A stretch of 10,397 nucleotides of DNA from DASPKW01 sp038244055 (lineage in GTDB: Bacteria; Planctomycetota; Phycisphaerae; Tepidisphaerales; Tepidisphaeraceae), in NCBI GenBank assembly GCA_038244055.1, contig JBBRTW010000248.1:1-10397 (forward strand), in the 5' to 3' direction. The notes under the pieces were generated by a model, which worked only from the letters and a program-made list of their open reading frames with translations, did no database searches and was not told where the DNA came from. The translations under genes and the position numbers were made by a program. This document shows, piece after piece, positions 1 through 5,864 of the stretch; the first letter of the stretch is position 1, and each line of letters starts with the position of its first letter.

Positions 1-51
1 CCTGAACCCTCAATGATGCCCCCCGCCTCCCCTCGCGTTAGAATACCCCCC

Positions 52-876
52 ATGAATCCCCCCACCCGCCGTGACATCCTCGCTTCCATGACCCTCACCG
101 CCGGCGCAGTTCTCGCTGGATCGGCCGCCACCGCCCTCGCCGCCGACTCCGCCGACCAGCCCGCCAAGGAGAAAACCGTGCCACCCGAATTCTACGAGCT
201 CCGCGCTCTCCATATGCGCCGGGGCGTCATGCCCAAGCGCCTCGATGACTATTTCAAGGACGCCTTCATCCCCGCCGCCCGCCGGGCCGGGGCCGGGCCG
301 ATCGGGGCGTTCAATGTCGTCATCGGCCAGGGCAATCCCACCCTCCACCTGCTCATCCCCCACCCGACCATCGAATCCTTCGCGACGCTTTCCGATAAGC
401 TGGCCGATGATGCCGAGTACAAAAAAGCGTCGGCCGATTTCCGCGCCCTTCCGGCCACCGATGCCCCCTACGCCTCCATTGATATTCAGCTTCTCAAGGC
501 CTTCCCCCATTTCCCGAAATTGGAGATTCCCAAACCCGAGGCGCGCATTTTCGAGCTGCGCGTCTACCGCAGCCACAGCAAATCGGCCGGAGCAAAAAAG
601 ATCGAAATGTTCGACACGCTCGGCGAGATCGCCATCTTCCGCCAGTCGGGGCTGGCACCCGTCTTTTTCGCGCAAAACCTGACCGGCATCGGACTTCACG
701 CCCTGACCTACATGCTGACATTCCCCGACCTGGCCACCCGCGAGAAAAACTGGAACACCTTCCGGGCCGACCCGCAGTGGAAAAAACTCAGCTCGACTCC
801 GGGATTTACCGATTCGGAAATCGTCGCCGACATCAATAATCAAATCTTAGCTCCGACCGCGTATTCTGAGATTTGA
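52..876 (+). CDS. Tat-exported NIPSNAP-family protein
   Basis: The 274-residue product begins with a twin-arginine signal: R6-R7 in the context PTRRDIL, a hydrophobic stretch at about 11-29, and an ALA cleavage site near residue 30. The mature part contains two related ferredoxin-like halves typical of NIPSNAP proteins. The first starts at FYELRALH (47-54) and the second at IFELRVYR (166-173). Conserved aromatic and Trp residues near the C-terminus (NWNTFRADPQW) are also NIPSNAP-like. Secreted two-domain NIPSNAP proteins are common in planctomycetes, but their biochemical role is not established. I chose the ATG at 52 over an in-frame ATG at 13, because the longer form puts a 13-residue Pro-rich extension before the Tat motif. 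Neither start has a clear Shine-Dalgarno sequence. The gene is followed by a 110-bp gap and appears to be a single transcription unit or the end of one begun upstream. Confidence 0.85.
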   Translation: MNPPTRRDILASMTLTAGAVLAGSAATALAADSADQPAKEKTVPPEFYELRALHMRRGVMPKRLDDYFKDAFIPAARRAGAGPIGAFNVVIGQGNPTLHLLIPHPTIESFATLSDKLADDAEYKKASADFRALPATDAPYASIDIQLLKAFPHFPKLEIPKPEARIFELRVYRSHSKSAGAKKIEMFDTLGEIAIFRQSGLAPVFFAQNLTGIGLHALTYMLTFPDLATREKNWNTFRADPQWKKLSSTPGFTDSEIVADINNQILAPTAYSEI

Positions 877-913
877 AAAATGTGTTCCATTTTCCTGTCG
901 AAAGCGGATTTTT

Positions 914-945
914 TTGTGACGGGGAAAGTCCGGGGCTGCTATAGT
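914..945 (+). promoter_or_regulatory. Candidate extended -10 promoter for the 77-aa gene
   Basis: The sequence TGCTATAGT at 937-945 combines an extended -10 TGn with a 5-of-6 match to TATAAT. A weak -35-like TTGTGA lies at 914-919, but the 20-bp spacer is long, so activity would rest mainly on the extended -10. The predicted transcription start near 951-953 leaves a leader of about 35 bases carrying a good ribosome binding site. A seven-T run at 909-915 lies just upstream. This is inference from motif matches only. Confidence 0.45.
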
Positions 946-967
946 CGGCCCGGCGGAGTGGGATACT

Positions 968-987
968 TGATCACAGGAGATAGATCA
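968..987 (+). promoter_or_regulatory. Ribosome binding site in the loop of a small hairpin
   Basis: AGGAGA at 975-980 is a strong Shine-Dalgarno sequence six bases before the ATG at 987, and it fixes that start. It is flanked by TGATC (968-972) and GATCA (983-987), which can pair as a 5-bp stem. The Shine-Dalgarno sequence would then lie in a 10-base loop, and the A of the start codon would fall in the stem. The stem is short, so regulation by structure is only a possibility. Confidence 0.5.
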
Positions 988-1220
988 TGAACTCGGGAAG
1001 TATCCAGAATCTCTACGATGAATACATTGCCCTGCTCACCCCGGCCGAGCGCCTGCGCCTGGTCGAGTTGATCACGCGCGGGATGGCCAACCTGGCCCCG
1101 ACGGTTTCGGCGTCGGCCACGCTCGATTCGGATCCAAGCCGGATCTCGGCCGAAGTCTCCCGCTGGCAAGGCCTGGAGAATCGCAGCAACGGCGCCGAAT
1201 GGCGCGACCGCGCCCTGTAA
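987..1220 (+). CDS. Small protein of unknown function (77 aa)
   Basis: I do not recognise this protein as a named family. The N-terminal half is predicted to be helical and contains LTPAERLRLVELITRG (residues about 17-32). This phrasing resembles the start of many small planctomycete proteins and of some small antitoxin-like proteins, but no toxin-like partner is adjacent. The C-terminal half is polar and probably disordered. Evidence that it is real: an extended -10 promoter candidate upstream, an AGGAGA ribosome binding site at ideal distance, and a plausible hydrophilic composition. Oddly, the last codons and the stop (from 1201, encoding about WRDRAL) are the first bases of a ~76-bp tandem repeat unit. 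The present C-terminus may therefore come from repeat insertion and be shorter or different in relatives. Confidence 0.6.
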   Translation: MNSGSIQNLYDEYIALLTPAERLRLVELITRGMANLAPTVSASATLDSDPSRISAEVSRWQGLENRSNGAEWRDRAL

Positions 1221-1360
1221 GAGGCGGCAATCCGTGACATGGGCGTCCCGCCCATGCTGACGGCACCATGTTGACGGCGCAACCGCGCCCTGTAAGAGGC
1301 CGCCAATCCGTGACATGGGCGTCCCGCCCATGCTGACGGCGCAATGTTGACGGCGCAACC
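1201..1360. repeat. Two-copy ~76-bp tandem repeat with palindrome
   Basis: Copy 1 spans 1201-1275 and copy 2 spans 1276-1351. The first nine bases of a third copy (GGCGCAACC) follow at 1352-1360. The copies differ by a few substitutions and one inserted base near 1300. Each contains the palindrome CATGGGCGTCCCGCCCATG (1238-1256 and 1314-1332), with 7-bp arms around a 5-base loop. Each ends in two 14-bp sub-repeats of the form TGYTGACGGCGCAA (1255-1268 and 1269-1282; 1331-1344 and 1345-1358). I recall this palindrome as a dispersed element in planctomycete genomes, where the reverse strand yields spurious peptides such as MGGTPMS. That recollection cannot be checked here. Copy 1 overlaps the stop codon of the upstream small gene. 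Confidence 0.85.
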
Positions 1361-1530
1361 ACCAACTCATTCAACCAGGGGGAATGCCATGCCCGCCGCG
1401 CCGAGAGTTATCGGTCCGCTTTGTCGCCCCATCTGGGAATCCGCCGAAATTTCGCCCCTTTCCCGACCTCACCCAAAAATCCGTGCTACATTTGCTTCAC
1501 GCCGATTTAATTCAAACCTGGAGAATCGAC
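1221..1530. other. Gene-free spacer before the pilin gene
   Basis: Most of the first half is the tandem repeat that ends at 1360. From 1361 to 1480 I see no coding signal. An open frame from an ATG at 1384 runs into the pilin gene but encodes a Pro/Arg-rich leader unlike any prepilin. The last 50 bases hold a candidate promoter and the pilin ribosome binding site. Confidence 0.6.
1484..1492 (+). promoter_or_regulatory. Candidate extended -10 for the pilin gene
   Basis: TGCTACATT at 1484-1492 has the TGn extension and a 4-of-6 match to TATAAT. No clear -35 lies at the right distance. A start near 1499 would give a leader of about 30 bases before the ATG at 1531. The element resembles the better TGCTATAGT motif in front of the 77-residue gene. 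This is weak evidence. Confidence 0.25.
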
Positions 1531-1692
1531 ATGGGCAAGCTGTTGCAACGCCTCGTCCTAGACGAGCGCGGCGGGGAAGTCATCGACTACGTTCTGGTGC
1601 TGGGCCTGATCGTGATCGGCGCCCTGCTCCTGATCGGAACGCTGGGCACGCGCATCAAGGCCAAATGGTCCGCCATCACCAACGCGCTCTGA
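1531..1692 (+). CDS. Flp-type IVb pilin, small
   Basis: This 53-residue protein has the architecture of a Flp/Fap pilin: a short basic leader (residues 1-14), a glycine before the cleavage point, then a polar hexapeptide and one long hydrophobic helix (about 21-38) ending in a basic tail. If prepilin peptidase cuts after G14, the mature protein starts GEVIDY, with Asp at +5 and Tyr at +6. The canonical Flp motif has Glu at +5, so this is a conservative replacement. Such pilins are normally assembled by the Tad secretion machinery at the inner membrane, but no tad genes (ATPase, TadB/C, TadV, secretin) lie in this window. GGAG at 1520-1523, seven bases before the ATG, supports this start over an upstream in-frame ATG at 1384. 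The stop codon touches that of the convergent pyrophosphatase gene. Confidence 0.82.
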   Translation: MGKLLQRLVLDERGGEVIDYVLVLGLIVIGALLLIGTLGTRIKAKWSAITNAL

Positions 1693-2238
1693 TCAATCCT
1701 TGAACCCGCGGCGGCGCTGGCGGCTGTATCGCGCCAGGGCATCCTCGATGATCGGATACGCCGCCTTGGCCGGCAGGATTTCATCGACTTCCACCGCTTT
1801 TCCCTCGAGCTGCTTGTAATCCTGGAAGAAGCGCCGCAGCATCGTCATCCGGTGCGGCGGCATCTCGTGGGCATCGTTGTAGGAATCGTATTCCGGGTCA
1901 TGGCTGGCCACGGCGATGATCTTGTGGTCCTTCTTCCCCATATCGAGCATGGTCATCAGCCCGATCGCGCGGGCATGCACCAGGGTCAGTGGGACCACCA
2001 TTTCCTGGCATAAAACCAGCACATCGAGCGGATCATCATCCTCCGCCAGAGTCTGCGGGATGAAGCCGTAATTGGCCGGGTAGTAGACCGCCGAGTAAAG
2101 CACGCGGTCGAGCTTGATCAAGCCCGATGCCTTGTCGAGCTCGTATTTGACGCTCGATCCGAAGGGGATTTCGATGATCGTATTGAAGTCCTGGGGGATA
2201 TTCTCGCCAGGGGTGACATCGTGCCAGGGGTGGATCAT
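1693..2238 (-). CDS. ppa: Inorganic pyrophosphatase, family I
   Basis: This 181-residue soluble enzyme hydrolyses pyrophosphate to two phosphates in the cytoplasm and so pulls biosynthetic reactions forward. The family I signature is complete: D67-D68-D69-P70-L71-D72. D99, D104 and K106 occupy the places of E. coli D97, D102 and K104. E23, K31, the YPANYGFIPQT segment (53-63) and a late Y-K pair (QDYKQLEG) also fit the family. The length is normal for a bacterial family I enzyme. The start at 2238 is the natural N-terminus, but no good Shine-Dalgarno sequence precedes it. The gene converges on the pilin gene with no intervening base, and it diverges from the ThuA-domain gene across 248 bp. 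A PPi-type PEPCK candidate elsewhere in the window makes the PPi link interesting. Confidence 0.95.
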   Translation of the reverse strand: MIHPWHDVTPGENIPQDFNTIIEIPFGSSVKYELDKASGLIKLDRVLYSAVYYPANYGFIPQTLAEDDDPLDVLVLCQEMVVPLTLVHARAIGLMTMLDMGKKDHKIIAVASHDPEYDSYNDAHEMPPHRMTMLRRFFQDYKQLEGKAVEVDEILPAKAAYPIIEDALARYSRQRRRGFKD

Positions 2239-2452
2239 GATGGGGGGTCCGTTCTACTTTGGGTCGGCCAATCGGCCAGTCGCGGCAATCGGATGCCGAT
2301 GATGCGGGTCTACGACGACTATCGGCCGAAGTGACGGGGGATTGTAGCCCGCCAATTCGGCGGCGGGAATCGGCCGGCAGGTTCCGATAAGGATGGAGGT
2401 TCGGCTAATGGCCGGTTGATGGGGATGCGGCTGGATCAGGCCTTCGAGATTT

Positions 2453-2479
2453 TTGATACGGTTGACGCGGCGATATCAT
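2453..2479 (+). promoter_or_regulatory. Possible promoter giving a leaderless ThuA mRNA
   Basis: TTGATA (2453-2458) and TATCAT (2474-2479, 5 of 6 to TATAAT) are separated by 15 bp, slightly short. Transcription would begin about at the ATG at 2487, giving a leaderless message. This would agree with the absence of a usable Shine-Dalgarno sequence before that ATG. The rest of the 2239-2452 intergenic stretch is rich in TCGGCC/GGCCGA hexamers, with no clear operator. Confidence 0.25.
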
Positions 2480-2486
2480 CGGGTGG

Positions 2487-3353
2487 ATGAAATCGCTCCT
2501 CTACTGCGGTGCCGGCTTGATTGGCATGATGCTCTCCAGCGCTCTGGCGACGGCGGCCGATGACGGCCGGGCCAGCCGAATCCTCTTCTTCACCAAGTCC
2601 CAGCGCAGCGAGCACTCGGTGATCAAGCGCGAGGGGGATCAGCCCAGTTTCGCGGAGAAGGTGCTGGGGGAGATGGCGGCGAAGAATAAGTGGGAGATCA
2701 CCACCACCAAGGACGGGACCTTCATCACCAAAGAGAATCTCGCCAGGTTCGACGCGCTGCTGTTTTATTCCAATGGCACGCTCACCGAGAAGGCGGTGGA
2801 TGGGTCAGCGCCGATGACGGCCGAGGGGAAGGCAGCGCTGCTCGAGGCGGTTCGCGCGGGCAAGCCGATGATCGCGGTGCATACAGCGCTGACCACGTTC
2901 AATCGACAGCCGGGGAAGATCGATCCTTTTCTGGACATGCTCGGCGCGGAGGGGATCAGCCACAACGCCCAGCAGAAAGCGAGCAATCGCTGCGCCGATC
3001 CGAAATTCCCCGGATTCGAAGATCTCAAGGAGGGCGTCGATCTTTTTGAGGAGTGGTACTCGATCAAGAATTTCTCGAAGGACCTGCATGTGATCCTGGT
3101 GCAAGAGACGAAAGGGATGAAAGGGAATCTCTACCAGCGCGCCCCCTACCCGGCCACCTGGGCGCGGATGTATGGCAAGGGGCGGGTCTTCGTGACTTCC
3201 ATGGGCCACCGGGAGGATGTCTGGACGAATCCGATCTTCCAGAAAATCCTCGCCGGCGGAATTTCCTGGGGCCTTGGCCGGGTGGAAGCGGATATCACGC
3301 CGAATATCGAGAAGGTGACGCCGGATTACGGGCAGTTGCCGCCGGAGAAGTGA
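2487..3353 (+). CDS. Secreted ThuA-domain protein
   Basis: The 288-residue product has a Sec signal peptide (residues 1-23, cleavage site ATA before ADD) and then one ThuA domain (about 30-263). This is a glutamine-amidotransferase-like fold first named after trehalose utilisation. Family landmarks include the opening strand ILFFTKSQRSEHS (32-44), the FDALLFYSNG strand, the GKPMIAVHTALTTF segment and the closing SMGHREDVWTNP block with H241. Planctomycetes encode many exported ThuA-like proteins, often beside sugar dehydrogenases or glycoside hydrolases. The substrate is usually unknown, and trehalose should not be assumed. No dehydrogenase is adjacent here. The start is the ATG at 2487; only GGGTGG touches it, so translation may be leaderless. 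A small stem (GATTC/GAATC, 3369-3381) follows the stop, without a T tract. Confidence 0.88.
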   Translation: MKSLLYCGAGLIGMMLSSALATAADDGRASRILFFTKSQRSEHSVIKREGDQPSFAEKVLGEMAAKNKWEITTTKDGTFITKENLARFDALLFYSNGTLTEKAVDGSAPMTAEGKAALLEAVRAGKPMIAVHTALTTFNRQPGKIDPFLDMLGAEGISHNAQQKASNRCADPKFPGFEDLKEGVDLFEEWYSIKNFSKDLHVILVQETKGMKGNLYQRAPYPATWARMYGKGRVFVTSMGHREDVWTNPIFQKILAGGISWGLGRVEADITPNIEKVTPDYGQLPPEK

Positions 3354-3380
3354 GCAAACCCGCGCATGGATTCGACGAAT

Positions 3381-3409
3381 CTGACAGTATTCTCTTTCCA
3401 TATTAACTA
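3381..3409 (+). promoter_or_regulatory. Candidate promoter region for the lipoprotein gene
   Basis: CTGACA (3381-3386) matches the -35 consensus at five of six positions. The AT-rich stretch CATATTAACTAG (3399-3410) could supply a -10, although no single hexamer is both well matched and 16-18 bp away. This AT-rich patch stands out from the GC-rich surroundings and is followed directly by a perfect inverted repeat. Confidence 0.3.
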
Positions 3410-3412
3410 GCG

Positions 3413-3429
3413 AACACTAAGTTAGTGTT
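3413..3429. promoter_or_regulatory. Perfect 8-bp inverted repeat, operator-like
   Basis: AACACTAA (3413-3420) and TTAGTGTT (3422-3429) are exact reverse complements around a single G at 3421. The 17-bp palindrome ends two bases before the ATG at 3431 and lies just downstream of the likely promoter. That is a usual position for a repressor operator. With a one-base centre it is more plausible as a dimeric protein-binding site in DNA than as an RNA hairpin. No regulator gene is next to it. Confidence 0.5.
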
Positions 3430-3430
3430 T

Positions 3431-4480
3431 ATGAACACGTTTCGCCTGGTCCCGCTGCTCGTTCTACTTTCGACGTGCCAAGGTTGCGGCTACTTTTTGA
3501 TTGGTCTTGCTGAACCCTTCCGCCACGCCGGCGAATCGGCCGAGGCGCGCGAATCGAACGGCCAATTTCATCTGGCGGGACAGATCGTCGACCCGGCGGG
3601 ACATCCGATCGACCAATGCACGCTCATCATCCGCTCGATCAAAGTCACCGGCGCTGAGCCCGGGTGGGGTCACCGCGCCACGATCGAGGAATTCGCGGAA
3701 ACCCGCACTGTTGTTTCCAGTCAATTCGATATTGAGATGGCCGAGCGCCGCGTGATCGACCTGCGCGTCAGTGGAGCGGGCTACTTTGACTCCCGCCTGC
3801 AATTCAATCTGCAAACCGATTCGGTGAATATCTCCAGCGACATCGTTGACAACGCCAATCGCACTGACCACCCCGACCAGATCTTGTCAGGGCCGGCACC
3901 CTTCAACCGTACTGATCTCAAGATTGTTCTCGAACCCGGCCTGCAAACGCCGACTGAAGCATACTTCGCCGACCTGCGCGCCACGCGCGATGCGCCCACG
4001 CCGCGCATCAACCTCTATTCTCCGCCCGACAAAGTACACTCCGCGTTCGACCGTAAACCCGACCCAGTCCCCGGCGACCTGTACCTACTACCCGATCTGA
4101 ACGACGATCAATCGATCCGCATGAGTACGGTTCCCGCTTCGGTTTATGTGCCCAGCGCTCATTACCCGCAGCGTCTTCGCCTGGTCATCCACGAACAGGA
4201 CGCCGGCTTCATCCCGGTCAAAGCAAAGTCGCTCGCCGATCTCAAAGTCGCTCCGGAGAGCGGCTATCGCAACGGACTAATCCTGGATGAGAACTTCTTC
4301 GGCAAACAGAATCCCACCTGGCCTCAGGACCTCTATTTCTACTTCAAATCCGGCCAGATTTATGGCAGAGGCAAGATACAGTTCACTCCCGCCAGCGACA
4401 GGGTGTACGCGAAGGTGCAACTTCTCCTTCGACGCGATGGTCAGCGGGAATTGAGTTCGAAGCGGCGGGAGAGGGAGTGA
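3431..4480 (+). CDS. Probable lipoprotein with carboxypeptidase-regulatory-like domain
   Basis: I do not recognise a named family for this 349-residue protein. It starts with a hydrophobic signal (FRLVPLLVLLSTCQGCG). Cysteines at 16 and 19 could be lipidated, and QGC resembles a lipobox better at the -1 position than STC does. Residues about 46-125 (FHLAGQIVDPAGHPIDQCTL through VSGAGYFDS) look like a carboxypeptidase-regulatory-like or transthyretin-like beta sandwich. The GYF at 117-119 matches the usual late GY turn. The remaining 220 residues are rich in beta-prone, Pro- and Asp-containing sequence with no motif I can name. I used ATG 3431; a GTG at 3425 would add only two residues but lies inside the inverted repeat. 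The gene is probably transcribed alone and converges on the hydrolase gene. Confidence 0.7.
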   Translation: MNTFRLVPLLVLLSTCQGCGYFLIGLAEPFRHAGESAEARESNGQFHLAGQIVDPAGHPIDQCTLIIRSIKVTGAEPGWGHRATIEEFAETRTVVSSQFDIEMAERRVIDLRVSGAGYFDSRLQFNLQTDSVNISSDIVDNANRTDHPDQILSGPAPFNRTDLKIVLEPGLQTPTEAYFADLRATRDAPTPRINLYSPPDKVHSAFDRKPDPVPGDLYLLPDLNDDQSIRMSTVPASVYVPSAHYPQRLRLVIHEQDAGFIPVKAKSLADLKVAPESGYRNGLILDENFFGKQNPTWPQDLYFYFKSGQIYGRGKIQFTPASDRVYAKVQLLLRRDGQRELSSKRRERE

Positions 4481-4508
4481 GGGAAAAAACAGCTCCCGTC
4501 CCTTTTTT
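4480..4508. terminator. Possible bidirectional terminator between convergent genes
   Basis: Only 27 bases separate the convergent stop codons. AGGGA (4480-4484) can pair with TCCCT (4499-4503), followed by a T run to 4508 on the plus strand. On the minus strand the loop contributes a run of six T. Alternatively GGGAG (4474-4478) pairs with CTCCC. The stems are short and the loops large, so efficiency is uncertain. Confidence 0.35.
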
Positions 4509-5551
4509 CACTTCGCCGCTTCGCCCAAAATTTTCTGGCTCACCATCCACTCCCGGCAGCGCTCCGGCCAGGTGGCGCAAGGTTTGTCGCTGGGGCGCAT
4601 GCCGAATCCGTGGCCGCCCGCGGCGTAGAGGTGCATCTCGACACTGACGCCGGCGCGTTTGAGGGCGAAGTAGTAGATGAGGCTGTTCTCCGGGTTCACG
4701 CGGTCATCGGTAGCCTGCACGATGAAGGTCTGGGGCGTGTCTTTGGTGACGCGAATCTCTGATGAGAGAGCGGGGGGCAGATCGGAAGCGGCGGGTGTGG
4801 ACAAAGGCGGCGCAGCGGGGGCGGGCGAACCGGTGCCTGTCGCGGCGGGCGCGGGCGGCGCGGCGGGGGCGGGGGGCGCGGCGGGAGCGGGTGAACCGGC
4901 ACCGGTGGTCGGGGGCGCAGCAGCGGGTTTATCGAGCATTCCGCCGGGGTAGATGACGATGGCGAAATCGGGGCGGCAGCTTACCTGGTCGATCGCGTCG
5001 GCCGGGTCGTAGGAGCGTTTGTCGTAGTTGGTGGAGGCGGCGGCGGTCAGATGCGCGCCGGCGGAGAAGCCGAGCATGCCGATTTTGTCGGGCTTGATGC
5101 CCCACTCGGCCGACTTGGAGCGGATGAAGCTGATGGTGCGCTGGGCATCCTGGAGGGCGGGCAGATAGCGGATGACGCCCTCGGGCGCGGGGACGCGGTA
5201 CTTGAGGACGATGGCGGTGATGCCGAGGGGATTGAGCCACTTGGCGACATCCTCGCCTTCGTAATCCATCATGAGGGCTTTGTAGCCGCCGCCGGGGCAG
5301 ACGATGACGGCGATGCCGGTGTCTTTGTCTTTGGCGGGGCGGAAGATGGTGAGGGTGGGCTTGGAGACGTTGGTGACGCGCTTGATGGGTTTGTCGCCGG
5401 GTTTGGAGGGCGGCCATTGCTCGTCGACGGGTAGCGCCGCGCCGGGGGGTTTGGCGGGCCAGACGCTCATGGCGGGGGGAGTGTCTTCGGCGCGGGAGAT
5501 GACGGCGAATGCGGGGAGGATGAGGGCGGCGAGGAGGAGGAGAGGTTTCAT
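4508..5551 (-). CDS. Secreted alpha/beta hydrolase, acetyl-esterase/xylanase-associated type
   Basis: This 347-residue protein has a Sec signal peptide (residues 1-21, ISRA before EDTPP) and an alpha/beta-hydrolase fold. The oxyanion-hole segment is CPGGGY (85-90), the nucleophile elbow is GFSAG with S163, the acid is D282 or D283 in TDDRVNPENS, and the base is H314 in GGHGF. This order and the YEGEDVAKWLNPLGI segment match the planctomycete proteins usually annotated as acetyl esterase or endo-xylanase-like hydrolases. These probably deacetylate plant or algal polysaccharides outside the cytoplasm, but the substrate is inference. Between the strand AIVIYPGGM and the acid region lies a Pro/Ala-rich stretch (about 209-261) that close relatives probably lack or have shorter. 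The ATG at 5551 has no clear Shine-Dalgarno sequence. Confidence 0.88.
   Translation of the reverse strand: MKPLLLLAALILPAFAVISRAEDTPPAMSVWPAKPPGAALPVDEQWPPSKPGDKPIKRVTNVSKPTLTIFRPAKDKDTGIAVIVCPGGGYKALMMDYEGEDVAKWLNPLGITAIVLKYRVPAPEGVIRYLPALQDAQRTISFIRSKSAEWGIKPDKIGMLGFSAGAHLTAAASTNYDKRSYDPADAIDQVSCRPDFAIVIYPGGMLDKPAAAPPTTGAGSPAPAAPPAPAAPPAPAATGTGSPAPAAPPLSTPAASDLPPALSSEIRVTKDTPQTFIVQATDDRVNPENSLIYYFALKRAGVSVEMHLYAAGGHGFGMRPSDKPCATWPERCREWMVSQKILGEAAK
4769..4927 (-). repeat. Pro/Ala-rich repeat insert inside the hydrolase
   Basis: This DNA encodes about residues 209-261 of the hydrolase. It includes the nonapeptide GSPAPAAPP twice (219-227 and 241-249) and back-to-back APAAPP units between them. 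The plus strand here is a long G/C-biased tract. It lies between the nucleophile and the catalytic acid, at a position where a surface loop is expected. Confidence 0.75.
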
Positions 5552-5705
5552 GGGAGGGCTCCGAATATCGGGTTATCCACGGACCGAACCAGGTTCATTC
5601 ATCAGCGATGCGGATGAGAAGATCACTATCATGCCAATACCGGTTTCGACCGCTCGCGTTTCATCTGTTTAGGTTCCAGACCAAATCGCGGGCCAAGGCG
5701 TTCAT

Positions 5706-5745
5706 GTAAGATTCCTCGGTCGCCTGACGCTCCCTCGGAATGACA
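5706..5745. repeat. Dispersed-repeat-like element (ATTCCTCGG...CGGAATGAC)
   Basis: ATTCCTCGG begins at 5711 and CCTCGGAATGAC ends at about 5744. The outer ATTCC/GGAAT arms are complementary. On the minus strand this reads GTCATTCCGAGGGAGCG... then GAGGAATCT. I recall this phrase as widespread in genomes of several environmental phyla. Only one copy is present in this window, so its dispersed nature rests on memory. Confidence 0.4.
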
Positions 5746-5824
5746 CGCAATATGCGGCGTATGGATTCGTGGAGGTGTGGGAGCCTGGACGCGCTGGACT
5801 TGGAGTGCGAGAGCCACTGGACGC

Positions 5825-5840
5825 GCCGGGCAAGCCCGGC
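5825..5840. repeat. Short GC palindrome after the PEPCK-like gene
   Basis: GCCGGGC (5825-5831) and GCCCGGC (5834-5840) are exact complements around AA. It lies 25 bases beyond the stop codon of the minus-strand gene. It lacks a T tract on the minus strand, so it is not a standard terminator, though it could stabilise the mRNA end. The phrase GCCGGGCAAGCCCGGCGGC resembles a dispersed planctomycete palindrome that I recall. Confidence 0.45.
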
Positions 5841-5864
5841 GGCTAAAATAGGATTTGGAGGCTG

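Larger units (their letters stand above)
5552..5864. other. Intergenic region with dispersed-repeat fragments
   Basis: This 313-base stretch separates the start of the hydrolase gene from the end of the PEPCK-like gene, both on the minus strand. I see no gene in it. It holds two elements that look like dispersed repeats, listed separately (about 5706-5745 and 5825-5840). I could not place a convincing promoter for the hydrolase, which must lie in the lower part if the gene is not co-transcribed with the PEPCK-like gene. Confidence 0.6.

Noticed and set aside
10..843. Open frame of 277 codons on the minus strand opposite the NIPSNAP gene
   Set aside because: Low-complexity Gly-rich translation; the plus strand has a Tat signal and two NIPSNAP repeats.
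877..915. Intrinsic terminator after the NIPSNAP gene
   Set aside because: A weak AT stem (AAAATG/CATTTT, 877-893) is separated from the T run at 909-915, so it does not form a proper stem followed by a T tract.
939..1374. Minus-strand open frames yielding peptides such as SMGGTPMSR and HGRDAHV
   Set aside because: These are translations of the tandem palindromic repeat and have no ribosome binding site. I recall such peptides as common spurious annotations in planctomycetes.
1384..1530. Upstream in-frame extension of the pilin gene
   Set aside because: It adds 49 Pro/Arg-rich residues before a normal short prepilin leader, while the ATG at 1531 has a good ribosome binding site.
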